Under the pieces are notes generated by a model. The model was given only the letters and a program-made list of their open reading frames with translations, had not been told where the DNA came from and made no database searches. 64,000 nt of DNA from Apium graveolens (Eukaryota; Streptophyta; Magnoliopsida; Apiales; Apiaceae). Location of the stretch: contig NC_133657.1 of NCBI RefSeq assembly GCF_009905375.1, positions 3,366,239 through 3,430,238 of the forward strand, given 5' to 3'. Numbering within the stretch: position 1 is the first letter of the stretch; each line of letters opens with the position of its first letter. This document shows positions 23,315 through 35,580 of this stretch, piece by piece. A program made the translations under genes and the position numbers.

Positions 23315-23869
23315 TGTTGTGAGTAGAATTTGCAGAGAATAACTTGAAGGTTTTGCAGAGAGAAAATGGTAAAAGCTTTGAAATTTCAAGAAAGCGTAAA
23401 GTAAAAATGAAAAATCAGAAGGGCTTATATACTTTCTCAAATTAAAAAGCATAAATAAAAGATTAAACAATAAATATATGTAAGTGAATTTCAGCCGTTT
23501 AAGAATAAACTGTAAGTATTCTAAAAACTACCTTTAAAATAAATACATACAGCTGTATGTATGAGTATCAACGATTAATACAATAGAATCAACGGCTGTG
23601 AAACACCTGAATCGACTGATGTGATATTTCAACGGATAAAGTAAACTGTCATCCGTTGAAGAGCACTTCAGTTTTATCCGTTGACGGATAAAAATTTCCA
23701 GAAATGTATATGTCTTTCAACGGATAATGAACATCCGTTGACAGAACAATTTTGACTTTCAACGGATAGGGAATATCCGTTGATGGAATAATCTGTGTTA
23801 AAAATCAAATTTGTTCTAGCAGCTAATACATTTCAGGCTTCAATTCAAATTGTAATAAGGACATGAATT
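23315..23869 (-). promoter_or_regulatory. Spacer between pol and post-pol ORF, family A copy 1
   Basis: A non-coding stretch of 555 bp. On the minus strand it holds seven exact copies of TCAACGGA/TCCGTTGA, in both senses, at about 23630-23790. A TATATAAG box at 23431-23424, 117 bases upstream of the ATG at 23314, is followed by an A/T-rich leader. This arrangement looks like an internal promoter for the post-pol ORF. The promoter role is inferred. Confidence 0.55.
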
Positions 23870-25240
23870 TTAAGAGTAATTAAGCATACCTAGCTCACTT
23901 ACCAATCTTGTGAATGTTGATTCATCAAGTGGCTTGGTAAATATGTCTGCAATTTGTTGTTCACTTGGAACAAAATGAAGTTCCACTGTACCTTTCATCA
24001 CATGTTCCCTAATGAAGTGGTACTTGATATCAATGTGCTTGGTTCTTGAGTGCTGCACTGGATTTTCAGTAATGGCAATGGCACTTGTGTTGTCACAAAA
24101 TATTGGAATTTTGTCAACAGTCATACCATAGTCAAATAACTGGTTCCTCATCCATAGTATTTGTGCACAGCAACTACCAGCTGCAATGTACTCAGCTTCA
24201 GCTGTTGATGTGGAAACAGAATTCTGCTTCTTGCTGAACCATGATACAAGCTTGTTCCCTAGAAATTGACAGGTGCCTGTTGTGCTTTTCCTGTCTATTT
24301 TGCAACATGCATAATCTGCATCTGAGTAGCCAATTAGATCAAATCCAGACTCTCTAGGGTACCAAATTCCTAGATTTGGAGTTCCCTTGAGATATCTGAA
24401 AATTCTTTTAATAGCCACTAAGTGAGATTCTTTAGGGTCAGCTTGAAATCTAGCACAGAGACATGTAGAAAACATTATATCAGGTCTACTAGCAGTTAAA
24501 TATAAAAGTGAGCCGATCATGCCTCTATAACTTGTAATATCCACAGACTTTTCAGCCTTGTTTAATTCAAGCTTAGTGGCAGTGGCCATGGGAGTTTTTG
24601 CAGGTGAACAATCCATTAAGTCAAACTTCTTTAAAAGATCATAAATATATTTAGTTTGACTAATGAAAATTCCACCACTAACTTGTTTAACTTGTAACCC
24701 AAGAAAGTAAGTTAGCTTTCCCATCATGCTCATTTCATATTTACTTTGCATTAATTTAGCAAACTTTTTACAAAGCTTATCATCTGTAGATCCAAATATA
24801 ATATCATCTACATAAATTTGTACAAGTATCTTAGAGCCATTAACATTTCTAAAGAAGAGAGTTTTGTCAACAGTACCTCTTGTGAAATGATTATCTAGAA
24901 GGAACTTTGACAAAGTCTCATACCAGGCTCTAGGTGCTTGCTTTAGTCCATAGAGTGCTTTCAACAGATAATACACATGGTCTGGAAAATTTTGATCTTC
25001 AAAACCTGGAGGTTGGCTTACATAAACTTCTTCCTCCAATTCCCCATTTAGAAATGCACTCTTGACATCCATCTGATAGACTTTGAAATTGGCATTAGCT
25101 GCATAGGCTAGAAAGATTCTGATGGCTTCAAGTCTTGCAACTGGAGCAAATGTTTCATCAAAATCTATTCCCTCTTGTTGAGAATAGCCTTTAGCAACCA
25201 ATCTGGCTTTATTTCTTATGACAATGCCATTTTCATCCAT
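23870..25240 (-). pseudogene. Pol, reverse transcriptase and RNase H part (family A copy 1)
   Basis: A frame of 456 residues. Landmarks are [20 protein letters not shown], the [13 protein letters not shown] block, the catalytic [26 protein letters not shown] RNase H residues, [10 protein letters not shown], and ADIFTKPL near the end. It is cut off from the upstream protease-integrase part by two in-frame stops between 25241 and 25326, over sequence that still reads as RT N-terminus. The domains themselves look undamaged, but the polyprotein cannot be made without readthrough. Confidence 0.9.
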
Positions 25241-25324
25241 CTTGTTTCTGAATACCCATTTTGTGTCAATGGAACTCTTGTTCTTTGGCTTGGGTACCAG
25301 CTTCTAAACTTTGTTTCTCTCAAA

Positions 25325-27214
25325 TTAGTTCAGCTCTTCCTGCATAGCTAATATCCAATCTGGATCCATTAAGGCTTCTTCCACTTTCTTAGGTTCCTCC
25401 TGAGATAGAAAACTACTATACAGACATTCATTTTGAGTAGCTCTTCTTGTTTGCACTTTAGATGATGCATCACCAATGATCAGTTCAAAGGGATGATTCT
25501 TGGTCCATTTCCTTTGAGGTGGAAGATGTGCTCTAGATGAGGTGGCCTCAGTATTGTCGTGATGTGAGACAGAGTGTTGATCAGTTGAAACTCCCCCTGA
25601 GTTGTTGGTCCTTTGCAGGGAACTTGGAGTTCTATCAACTGATGATATAAATCGATTATCCGTTGATGAACTATGATCAACGGATGCTTCATTATGTACT
25701 TCAACGGATGATGCATTATGTCTTTCAACGGATACTGCATTGCCTCTTTCAACGGATGCAGAATTCTGACTTTCAACAGATGCAGTATTTTGTGCATTAT
25801 CCAAGGGCATATCTTGAATCCCTTTTGAAGTGTCATTTCCATCAATCTCCTCTTCACTATCATCACAATATATCTCAATGTTGTCAAATTTGAGTCTTTC
25901 ATGGTGTCCCTCATCTGTTAGTCCATCAATCTTTTTATCATCAAACACAACATGCACAGATTCCATAACAATGTTGGTTCTTAGATTGTAGACCCTATAA
26001 GATTTTCCAGCTGAGTAACCAACAAATATCCCTTCATCAGCCTTTGCATCAAACTTCCCTTTATGGTCAGATTGATTTCTCAGTATAAAACATTTACATC
26101 CAAAGACATGAAGAAAGTTTAGAGTTGGTTTTCTTCTCTTGAACAACTGATAAGGAGTCATGCCTTTAGCTTGATTGATCAAAGAAATATTCTGAGTGTA
26201 GCAGGCACAATTAACAGCTTCAGCCCAGAAATATGTTGGTAACTTTGATTCTTCAAGCATTGTTCTGGCAGCCTCAATTAAAGATCTGTTCTTTCTTTCA
26301 ACTACCCCATTTTGTTGAGGTGTTCTTGGAGCTGAGAACTCATGCATGATTCCATTTTCTTCACAGAACAGCCTCATTGTCAAATTCTTGAACTCAGTTC
26401 CATTGTCACTCCTGATATTCCTAACCTTCAAGTCAGGATGATTATTGACTTGCCTGATGTGATTGATAATGATTTCACTTGCTTCATCCTTTGATCCAAG
26501 AAAATAGACCCATGAAAACTTTGAGAAATCATCTACAATCACCAAGCAATATCTTTTTCTTGCAATTGACAATACATTGACTGGTCCAAACAAATCCATA
26601 TGTATCAGCTGTAATGGTTCATCAATTGTTGTTTCAAGCTTCTTTTTGAATGATGCTTTCCTTTGTTTGCCTTTCTGACAAGCATCACACAAACCATCCC
26701 TTGAGAATTCAACAAGAGGAATTCCTCTAACTAAGTCCTTTTTGACTAGATCATTCATTGTCTTGAAATTCAAATGGGATAGCTTCTTGTGCCATAGCCA
26801 ACTTTCAACTGAACTTGCTTTGCTAAAGAGATAAGTAATAGATTCTGCATCTGTAGAGTTGAAGTCAGCTAAGTACACATTTCCTTTTCTAACTCCAGTT
26901 AGAACCACTTTGTTGTCTTTCTTACTGGTGACAACACAGGCTTCTGAATTGAAGGAAATTGTATTCCCTCTATCACATAGTTGACTGATGCTCAGTAAGT
27001 TGTGCTTGAGACCATCAACTAATGCAACTTCATCAATTATGACATTCCTTGTTGAAATCAAGCCATATCCCATAGTAAACCCTTTGCTTTCATCTCCAAA
27101 GGTTATGCTAGGGCCAACTCTCTCCTTAAACTCTGTGAGCAGGGAGAAATCTCCTGTCATGTGTCTTGAACAGCCACTGTCCAAGTACCATAGATTTCTT
27201 CTTTTTCCCTGCAC
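25325..27214 (-). pseudogene. Pol, protease and integrase part (family A copy 1)
   Basis: The protease signature WYLDSGCSRHMTGD lies near the start. Then come the zinc-binding H-H-C-C region of integrase (LWHKKLSHL ... CDACQKGK) and the catalytic core (IHMDLFGPV, RSDNGTEF, APRTPQQNGVVERKNR). The linker to RT carries a run of SVE/SVD tripeptides spaced about ten residues apart, made by copies of the dispersed 8-mer. The frame is shifted by one base from gag, so expression would need frameshifting or another device. It ends at a stop at 25325-25327. Confidence 0.9.
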
Positions 27215-27227
27215 ACCATAAAATCAA

Positions 27228-29642
27228 TCAAGTTGATTTTGGTACCCAAGTTTCCTTGGGTCCATTCTTGTTAGCCTTTCTCCTAGACTTCATTCCTCCT
27301 GCATCTTTAGACTTAAGTAACTTTGAGTCAACCTTGATCTTAGATGTAGTTGGTTGAGGTGTAGGGTTAGTCACAGAATCATTTAGCACATTTGGAATTT
27401 GATAAGGCATGGATTGTGCAAGCATGTTATTCCATATTGGCATATTGTATGGCATTTGAGGCATGCTAAATGCAGCAAGATAAGGATTGTTAAAATATGG
27501 CATGTTTGCAAAATGTGCATAAGGATTCTGTTGAGACATAACAGGCATAGCATGCAGAGGTGATGCAGACATATTAGGCATGGAAGAGGGCACAGGTATG
27601 GGAGTTTTCTTAATAGATTTGCAATTAGCAGATAGATGATTAACACTACTACAATGCACACAGCTTTTTCTAGGAGCATACTTATCAGGTGTGTAATTGT
27701 TATGTTTGTTAACCCCTACCTTCCCATTTCTATTAGATTTCCTTTTAGTTTCCTTTTTATCCTCAACCACTTTGAGCCTATTCTTTAACTGTTCTAAGGT
27801 CATGTGTCCTATATTCACCTTACTGAAATCTTTGGATGTGCTTGCTTCTTCTTTGACAAAGTTCTTGGAAGTTGAACTAAACTTTTTGTTGAGTTTCCTT
27901 AGATTTTCACTTTTAGAAACATCTGCCTGTTTTAATTGAGGAACCTTCAACGAATGCTCCTTTTCTTCCTTCAACGGATAACTTTCATCATCCGTTGATT
28001 CCACATCCGTTGACAGCCCATCAATTAATTCCAGTTTCTTTTTGTTTTTATTCCAGGCAGTCTCACAGAATGATTCAATTCCTTGGACCTTGGCAATTTG
28101 AGCACTAACATCCCTAGATGTCTTCCAGGCTTTAATCACCTCTTGCTCTCTCTCTAATTGATTAGAAAGTATTTCTACTTTCTTAACAGATTCAGCTAGT
28201 TCATTTTCAACAGATATACAATGTAGCTTAGTTTTCTCTAGGTCAATCAACTTATCTTCTAACACAACATTTCTATCACTTAAAAACAAATTGTTCTCTT
28301 TAATCCTACTATTTTCTTTAGCAAGAGATTTAAGAGATACACGCAAATGATACAGTTCAGTAGACATGTCATTAAAAGCATCATTGCACTCTTCTTTAGT
28401 AAGCTGTGTTAAATCAGTAGTGATTACCTGGTTGCTTGATGAACTAACTTCATTTTCCTCAGAATCAGCCATGAGAGCCAAGTTGACATATTCCACATCT
28501 TCATCCTCTTCTTCTCCATCAGCTGCCCAGTCTTTTTCTTGAGTAATGAAAGCCCTCTCCTTTTGCTTGAGCAGATCAAAATATTTCTTTTTGTAATCTA
28601 CTTGGTCAAATTTCTTCTTTTCAGAAGTTGGCTTTCTGCACTCACTTGCAAAGTGTCCACTTGTACCACAATTGTAACACTTGAACTTGGATTTGTCCAC
28701 CATGTTCTTATGAGGTTTAGTGGCTCTAGTGTTTTTCCTAAATTTCATCTTTGCAAATCTTCTGGACAGAAATGCAAGATGCTCATCAATACCATCAGAG
28801 TCATCTTGGCTGGAGTTGTCTTCATTCTCAGCAACTTGCTCCTTACCCTTGCTTGATTCTGATTTGCTTGTGCCATCTTTGGAGTTTGATGTAGATCTCA
28901 CAGTTTCTTGTCTGCATTCTTTCTCATTTTCAGCTACCAAGGCAACTAAACCTCCTTTCTTTCTTCCCTTCTCCAATACCTCATCCTGTTCCAGCTCTAG
29001 TTCATAAGTCTTCAAGATTCCATATAATCTTTCAAGAGTGAAGTCCTTATAATCTTGAGAGTTTCTCAAGGAGACAGTCATGGGTTTCCATTCCTTTGGC
29101 AATGATCTTAAAAATTTAAGATTTGAATCCTTCACCTGGTACACTCTACCATACAGCTTCAGTCCATTCAACAGCTTTTAGAATCTATTGAATGTGTCAT
29201 TTAAAGATTCATTTTCTTCAAAATGAAAATACTCATACTGTTGAATGAGAAGCTGCATTTTGTTTTCTTTTACTTGTTCTGTACCTTCACACAGTAGCTG
29301 AACTGTGTCCCAAACCTCTTTGGCAGTTGTGCAATTTATCACATTATCAAACATACCATTGTCAAGACCATTAAACAAAATGTTCATAGCCTTCTTATCC
29401 TTGTGGACTTCTTCTGTGTCTTTCATTGTCCATTCTGCTCTAGGTTTTGGAATGGATTGACCAACAGCAATTGTGGCCGTAGCAACTGTGGCTACTTTGT
29501 GGGGAATGTGAGGACCATTCTCAATGCAGTTTACATAACCTTCATCTTGGGAGAGTAAATGAAGGTGCATTTTCACCTTCCAATGGTGATAACTGTCTTT
29601 GTCAAGAACTGGGATTTTTACTCCAATATCCTTCTTACTCAT
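27228..29642 (-). pseudogene. Gag (family A copy 1), one nonsense codon
   Basis: The start is MSKKDIGVKIPVLDKDSYHH at 29642. A capsid-like UBN2/Retrotran_gag region follows (WDTVQLLCEGTEQVKENK), then a TAA at about 29172-29177, after which the same frame continues to 27228. Further on are the CCHC zinc knuckle CYNCGTSGHFASEC, a long coiled-coil segment, and a second Cys-rich cluster CVHCSSVNHLSANC. The C-terminus has Met/Pro/Asn-rich sequence. Length is about 805 codons, large for copia gag but usual for Sireviruses. It ends in TGA just before the pol frame. Confidence 0.88.
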
Positions 29643-29689
29643 CTTTGTTAGTTTCCAAGATCTTTAAACTCTTTGTGTGTCAAGAGCTA

Positions 29690-29701
29690 GCTCTGATACC
29701 A
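29690..29701 (-). other. Primer binding site (initiator tRNA-Met), family A copy 1
   Basis: On the minus strand, TGGTATCAGAGC lies two bases after the end of the 5' LTR. This is the standard complement of the 3' end of plant initiator tRNA-Met used by copia elements. Confidence 0.92.
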
Positions 29702-29703
29702 AT

Positions 29704-30750
29704 TGTTATTCCTAATGAACTAACAATGAGATTTACAGAAAGGGGGTTGAATGTAAATCTCAAACTTTTTCAAGTTTTGAGCAGTTTCAAAGGCTATGTG
29801 TTTAAGATAAACAAGTGTATGAATTGCTTTAAACTAATACAGACAGAAACACTAATGTAAAGAACACAACATACCTTAAAAACTTTTCTGGTGGATTGTT
29901 GTTCTACCAGAGATGGTATTTCAGAAAATCTGTGATTCAAGAAGTTGATCACAGCTGCATCCTAGTACAAACTAGATAATTTTTCTCTCAAGATTTTTCT
30001 AAACAGTTCTGGAAAAATTCATATCTAATTACTAGCTGCTACTTGGTTTATATATTACCAAGTTTACAAGTGAAGACAAAGATAAAAAGTACAATTATAA
30101 AATAAGTTCTCCACTTGTTTCTTCTCCATTTTACTCCAGTGTATTGTTGACTATTGCCTCTTTATACTAGAGTAGAACGGCTGCTTTTTCTGATGTTCCT
30201 GAAATAGGCTACCACATCTCAGTTGTCTCTGTCAACCCATGTGCCTCTGTTTGTAGGTACAACTACCACTTGTCAACTGCTATTTAACAGAACATCCGTT
30301 GAAGCCTTCATCCGTTGATGGCTTTATCCGTTGATGTGTTAGCAGTTAAAGCTCTATCCGTTGATGCACTCATCCGTTGAAGGATGTTATCCATTGAAGC
30401 TTTAGAGACATCCGTTGAAGCTTTGTTTCTCATCCGTTGAAGGTCTTTAAGTTATCCGTTGACACCATTTCATTTATACAAGATTACAAGGCATAAAATA
30501 TTTACAATTGGCCTTCCTATCTGCATATCCTCTAGTAGTCAACATGACTTATAATTTCCCTCAACATTTAAGAATTATATCTCGAATTCAGAGACTGAAA
30601 TGTGCTACAACACTAGACTTATTTCTAAGTAAAGCTACACCATCAACGGATAGCCAGAATGGTCTTATCCGTTGAGGCTACAAACACTAGTTTTCTACTT
30701 AAGTGTTTTGTTAAACATATCATCAAACTAATGTACATATATTCTTAACA
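29704..30750 (-). repeat. Middle LTR: 5' LTR of copy 1 and 3' LTR of copy 2 (1,047 bp)
   Basis: Nearly identical to 17536-18593. On the left it is followed by the PBS and gag of copy 1; on the right it is preceded by the PPT of copy 2. It therefore serves as 5' LTR for one unit and 3' LTR for the other. Ten exact copies of the 8-mer TCCGTTGA/TCAACGGA are present. Confidence 0.92.
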
Positions 30751-30938
30751 ATCTCCCCCTATTTATGTCTATAAGAATTGTAGACATAAATTCAAGGTTA
30801 ACTTGATGATAACAAAACACTTAACAAATATATGAACTGAAACTAAGTAGAAATTTAAAAGTGCTGCAAAAGTGTATGTACTAGAAGGTAATTGAAGATT
30901 TACAATATTTCCAAGGGTGCTCCTCTAGCCTGAGCAAA

Positions 30939-33900
30939 TCATCTTTTTCTTCTTTGTTCCCTGGTTTTCTTTCCTAGCCCCTTGTCATTTTCCTCAATTT
31001 GGAGTTGGAGTTGTCTGAAGAATTCAGCTTCATCTTCATCACTGATATCCAACTTAGATTGCATTTCTTTGAGAGTTTCATTGCTGGCAATCTTGAGTTG
31101 GTCTTCAAGTCTGAAAAATCTTCTGACTCCTTTATCATCTCTGAATTCCATCAACCAATGAGGTGATTTGTGAATTGTAGTTCCCCTTTCTTGAATGAGT
31201 AAGGTTCTGGGCAAAGCATTGGGCTCCCTCCAAGTTTTCCTTATGTTGGCAATCTTGTTGAGAATTTCAGTCTTGGCAGTTCTGGTAAAGCCAGAATCCT
31301 TTTGTATGGCTGAAAAGACTCTGATCAAGGTAGAGTAGCCTTCATTCAGAATCCTGTAGAGAGGCCATGTTCTTTCCCCAGCTCCTTTGTATCTGAACAC
31401 CAATCTCTCTGGTAGCTGTCTGTAGGCAGCAATTCCCCTTACATCCTCCAGCTCATCCAGATAGAGTTCAATGTTGAAATTTCTTTTATGTCACAGATGT
31501 GAACATAATCATCTTTAGAAATGGGTGGCTTAGGGTTAGGTTTATGTTTTTGAGTGAATTTCTTAGAGTTTAGGGGAGGTGTAGATTTGGATTTTCTTTT
31601 CTGTTTCTTTGGTAGTGGAAGAGTGGTTAAAAAGGTAGGCAAATTGATGGTGTCCCAATCAATAGGTTCCTCTTTTGGGATGATTGGTTCACCATGGATG
31701 TTTATAGTGGGATCAACAACAAAGGGTTCAGGTATGGAAGGTAGAGATTTAGTTTCTTCAGTGTTGTCTTCACTCCTTCTATGTGCCTTGGCCTTTCTTC
31801 TGTTTCCCTTCTGCCATTCCTCTTTTTCCTCCATACTTTCACCAAATATACTCCCAAAAACCTCATCTAAGTTTGCAATCTTGTCTTCACCCCTGACTTC
31901 AATTTCTTTCTCATTTTCAACTAGACTTGACTTTAGCTTTTGTTCAAGCTTTGCTTGTGCTCTTTTGTCAGCCTTGAGTTTTTCAGCTTCTTTCTTTAAC
32001 CTTTTGGTTTCTTCCCTCTTGGCTATTGAGAATTTGGGATGTCCTTGCATCACACATATGCTCTTTCCCTCTCTTAAGATAATAGCCATGTTTCTCCTTA
32101 CTGCCTCATCCATGGTCTCCTTGTGTTTTATGATGCTAGCACCCAAAACTTTGTCTTCATCAGGCTTTGGAAGAGGAAAGTCCACTTCTTTCATCTGAGC
32201 AAAGTCTAGAGGGTTCTTTGTGGAGTCCTTGCTGGATCTAGTGTTGGGCTTGAGAACCATAGGTTTTAGATTCTTGAAAGAAATCTCTCCAACCTTATTT
32301 CTCCTTTCTGGCTTGTGCTCCATATTGATTGGTTCAACCTTTGTGCTATGTTTCACAGATATTGATTTATCTTGTGTAGAGCCAAACAACTGTTGCATCC
32401 TTTCATCAATTCTCCTCCTTTGCTCTTTCACTTGAATTTCAGCTGCTGCTAGCTGGATTAAATCAATTCCATCAGGCTTTCCTTTGATTTGAATGATTGG
32501 AGAAGTAGTGATGGCAGGAACTAGCACTTTAGATATTTGGATTTTTGTAGATGACTCTCCTTCCCCTTCCCTTTTACTCTCCCCCTTTTTGTTATCATCA
32601 AGGAGAGGGGTCAAGCCCTGTGCTTTTGCTAGCTGCATAAGTAGATTTGTTTGAGATTGTTGGTTGTGAAGAATGGTGGCCACAGAATCTTCAATAACTT
32701 GAACTCTGTCTTCCAATTTGGCCAGCCTCTTTTCAGTATGTGATTCCTTTTTCAATCTCAACAAAATGTCCTGCATTGTACCATAGGGCATGACTGAATC
32801 CAATTTTTCATAATTGTAGGATTTCAAGTCAGCAATATCCTTTCTGAGTTCATCCACACTCAGATTCTGTCTTACTTGCTGCAACTTCATGAGATGCAGT
32901 GAGTCCAAGTGAGCTGTAAGGATAGCCTTTGTACCAGCATGAGAAGTTTTCTGAATGGCCTGTTTGATAGTACTGATTTGTTTGACTAAGGAGACATTGA
33001 ATTGCCCTGTTGTAGACTCCTTTGTTAAGGCCCATTCAGGTAGATTTGGAATAGAACTAGGGCCTTCATCTCCCCCTAAGTTCATGCTTCCATCAGAAGA
33101 AACAAAGTCATCATCATCAGAATTTACTCCAAATTCTTCAAATGACTCACCAGCTGTTGAAGGCATCTTGTTAATAGCAGCTTTGTCCCTTTGAAGAGAT
33201 GCTGTTGTATGTACTAGATGTAGTGTCTTTTCTGCCTCCACATTGCCCTGTGCAGCCAATAATTGATAGGCTGAAACAGGATGAGTAAAAGTGTCAGCAT
33301 CCAAGGAAATGTTATCAATTACAGCTTTGTAATGTTGCTGAAATTGTCTTTCCTTTTCAGCATCATTCACAATCATTGACTCACTAGCAATGGCTGGTTC
33401 CATCCTTATATCTGTTGTACCTGCCTTTCTCTCATTTTCTCTATGTTCTTGCATCAGGGGCTCCCCCTGGCTCACACAACTCACTCCCTCACCTTCACCT
33501 ACTAAGGTGGTACTCCTCTCACTTACTTTTGCCATGCTGGAAAAAATAGCATGCATATTTGAGCTCTCAATCTCTCCTTTTGCCTGGGAGCAACCCAACC
33601 TCTCACTCAAATTGTCACTCCCTTCCCTCAGTCCTAGAAGTGATTGTACAGTAATCAAGTCTTCTACACTTGGAATTGTTTCAGTTGTGTGTGTAGAGAC
33701 TATCAACGGATGCGAAATAGCCGTTGAAGGTGAAACTGATGGTATCAACGGATAACTGCTGTTAAGCTTATCCGTTGAAGAACAACCACTTGTCAACGGA
33801 TGAGTGATATCCGTTGAAGAAGGAAAAGAAGTAGAAATTGAAAGTGATATAACTGTTGAATCTGTGTAGATTGATATGAGTTTTGGTGACACAGATCCTT

Positions 33901-35470
33901 CAATTACATCTGAAAGAATTTGCGGGTGATCCAACAAATCATCTAAAAGATGATGATCACCTGTATTTGAGTGGGGCTCCTCCCTGAGTTGTAAAGAGGG
34001 AGAATCAGGAATTGATGGGAATAACATATCCACATCTAGAGATGGTGATGAAGTGTGTGGTGATTGATGTGTGTTAATTGTGAGAGAATGGGGCTGTGAC
34101 TCCACATTTGTTGGAGCCACATCAAACTGAGTTTGAGAAGGCATAGATACAAATGGATGTATCTGTGCAGTGTGTGCACCCTGTGTAGAAGATTGGGTTC
34201 TGGCTCTCTTTCTTCTAATAAAGGCTTTTGTTGGTGAGTGTTTGGCTTTATTGTCCCTCCCTCGTTTGTTCTGTGTTCCTGGTTGGGAACTATTTTCAAT
34301 AGTTACATCCTTTTGGGAGGATGCAGCTAGGGATATGCTAGTAACCCTTTCAACCACCACAGCTTTTTGAGAAACTGAGGCTTGGCTAGCTTGGGAAGCA
34401 CTTATCTCTCCTTCCTTATCCTGGGGGTTTCTTTGATGTTCACCCCTCCCCTCACCACTCACACCCTGTTCACTCCCCTCAGGGTTAATGGTAGATGTTA
34501 CAACTGTTGTCTTTTGAGAAACAACAGAGGTAGTTTTCTTTGTCTTTGATTTTGAAAGTTTAGTTTTGGTGACCTTGGTAGGAATCTGTTGGGGCATTGT
34601 CACAGATTCCATGGCCACACTAGAAGATAAAGAAATAGAGGGGTTGGAAGAAGTAGGAGTTGTAGAAGCAATTACCTCACTTACCTGTGGTGCGTTCATG
34701 ATTGGTAAGTATACCAATGGCACACTGCTGTTGAGATCCATTCTCAATAAATCTGCAAGAACTCTTTTCTCTTGTGCCCAACACTTGAGTTTATTATTCT
34801 CATTTGTTATGACCAAACCTTCAGCAACATGGTTAGCCAATAACATAAAGAATCTAGCATAATAGATGTTATTAGATCTATTAGCTTTGTTACCTAATCT
34901 AGTACCCAATTCTAGCATAACATAGTTGCTAAAATTAAAATACCTATCAGAAACAAGCATATAGAGCATATTAACAAGAGATGAAGTTATGGCATCAAAA
35001 TTGCTAATTTTCCCAGAGAAAACCTTGATAAAGGCATCCCCAAGAAAACTCCATTCTTTCCTAAGGCCTTTTCTTTTAATACTCCCTAAACTAGTAGAGT
35101 TAAGAGAATAACCTATGGAATCTAACATGCTGGATACATCATTATCAGTGTGTGGTGTCATGGCATTGTTCTCAGGTAATTTAAAACATGCTAGTAAATC
35201 ATCATAGTTAACACAGTGATTTTTACCTTTGAGGGTGAAGGAGATAGTCATATCTATTGAGTTGAACTGAGCAGTTGTCCAAATCTCCTCAACTACTTCA
35301 CAGTAAATCGTTGGGGCTTCCAGCATTGCATAGCTAAGTTTACAGTTTTTGATGAAGTCCATCATTTTGTGATAATCGGAATGGGCTTCATTCTTTTCTA
35401 CCAAAGCTATGAAATTGTTCTTCTCATAGATGAATCCGGATTGAGACATAATCTTTACTACTGGTGCCAT
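30939..35470 (-). pseudogene. Post-pol ORF of family A copy 2 (frameshifted)
   Basis: The start is MAPVVKIM at 35470. It is colinear with the copy 1 gene but one base shorter overall (4,532 against 4,533). At the place where copy 1 has a TAA codon this copy has a GAA codon, but a single base is missing a few positions further on, throwing reading into a stop near 31439. The C-terminal 154-residue part follows in another frame (31403 to 30939). The two copies were thus inactivated independently at nearly the same spot. Domains are as in copy 1. Confidence 0.8.
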
Positions 35471-35572
35471 TGTTGTGAGTAGAATTTGCAGAGAATAACT
35501 TGAAGGTTTTGCAGAGAGAAAATGATAAAAGCTTTAAAATTTCAAGAAAGCGTAAAGTAAAAATGAAAAATC

Positions 35573-35580
35573 AGAAGGGC
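35573..35580 (-). promoter_or_regulatory. TATA box upstream of the post-pol ORF, family A copy 2
   Basis: The counterpart of the copy 1 box: TATATAAG on the minus strand about 110-117 bases upstream of the ATG at 35470, in a leader that is otherwise nearly identical. Coordinates are approximate by a few bases. Confidence 0.45.

Larger units (their letters stand above)
17536..30750 (-). mobile_element. Sirevirus-like Ty1/copia element, family A copy 1 (13.2 kb)
   Basis: On the minus strand the order is 5' LTR (30750-29704), PBS, gag, protease-integrase, RT-RNase H, spacer, a long post-pol ORF, PPT, 3' LTR (18593-17536). Integrase before RT defines Ty1/copia; a large extra ORF after pol points to the Sirevirus lineage. 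The two LTRs are about 1.05 kb and nearly identical apart from a 10-11 bp indel near 17683 and scattered substitutions, so the insertion is relatively young. gag, pol and the post-pol ORF each carry at least one stop. No target duplication pairs the two sides, because the right LTR runs straight into a second copy. Confidence 0.93.

Noticed and set aside
23315..23470. A 52-residue hydrophobic N-terminal extension of the copy 1 post-pol ORF, resembling a membrane anchor
   Set aside because: It crosses the TATA box, is not open in copy 2, and no start other than MAPVV is shared. It should not be used as evidence for an envelope protein.
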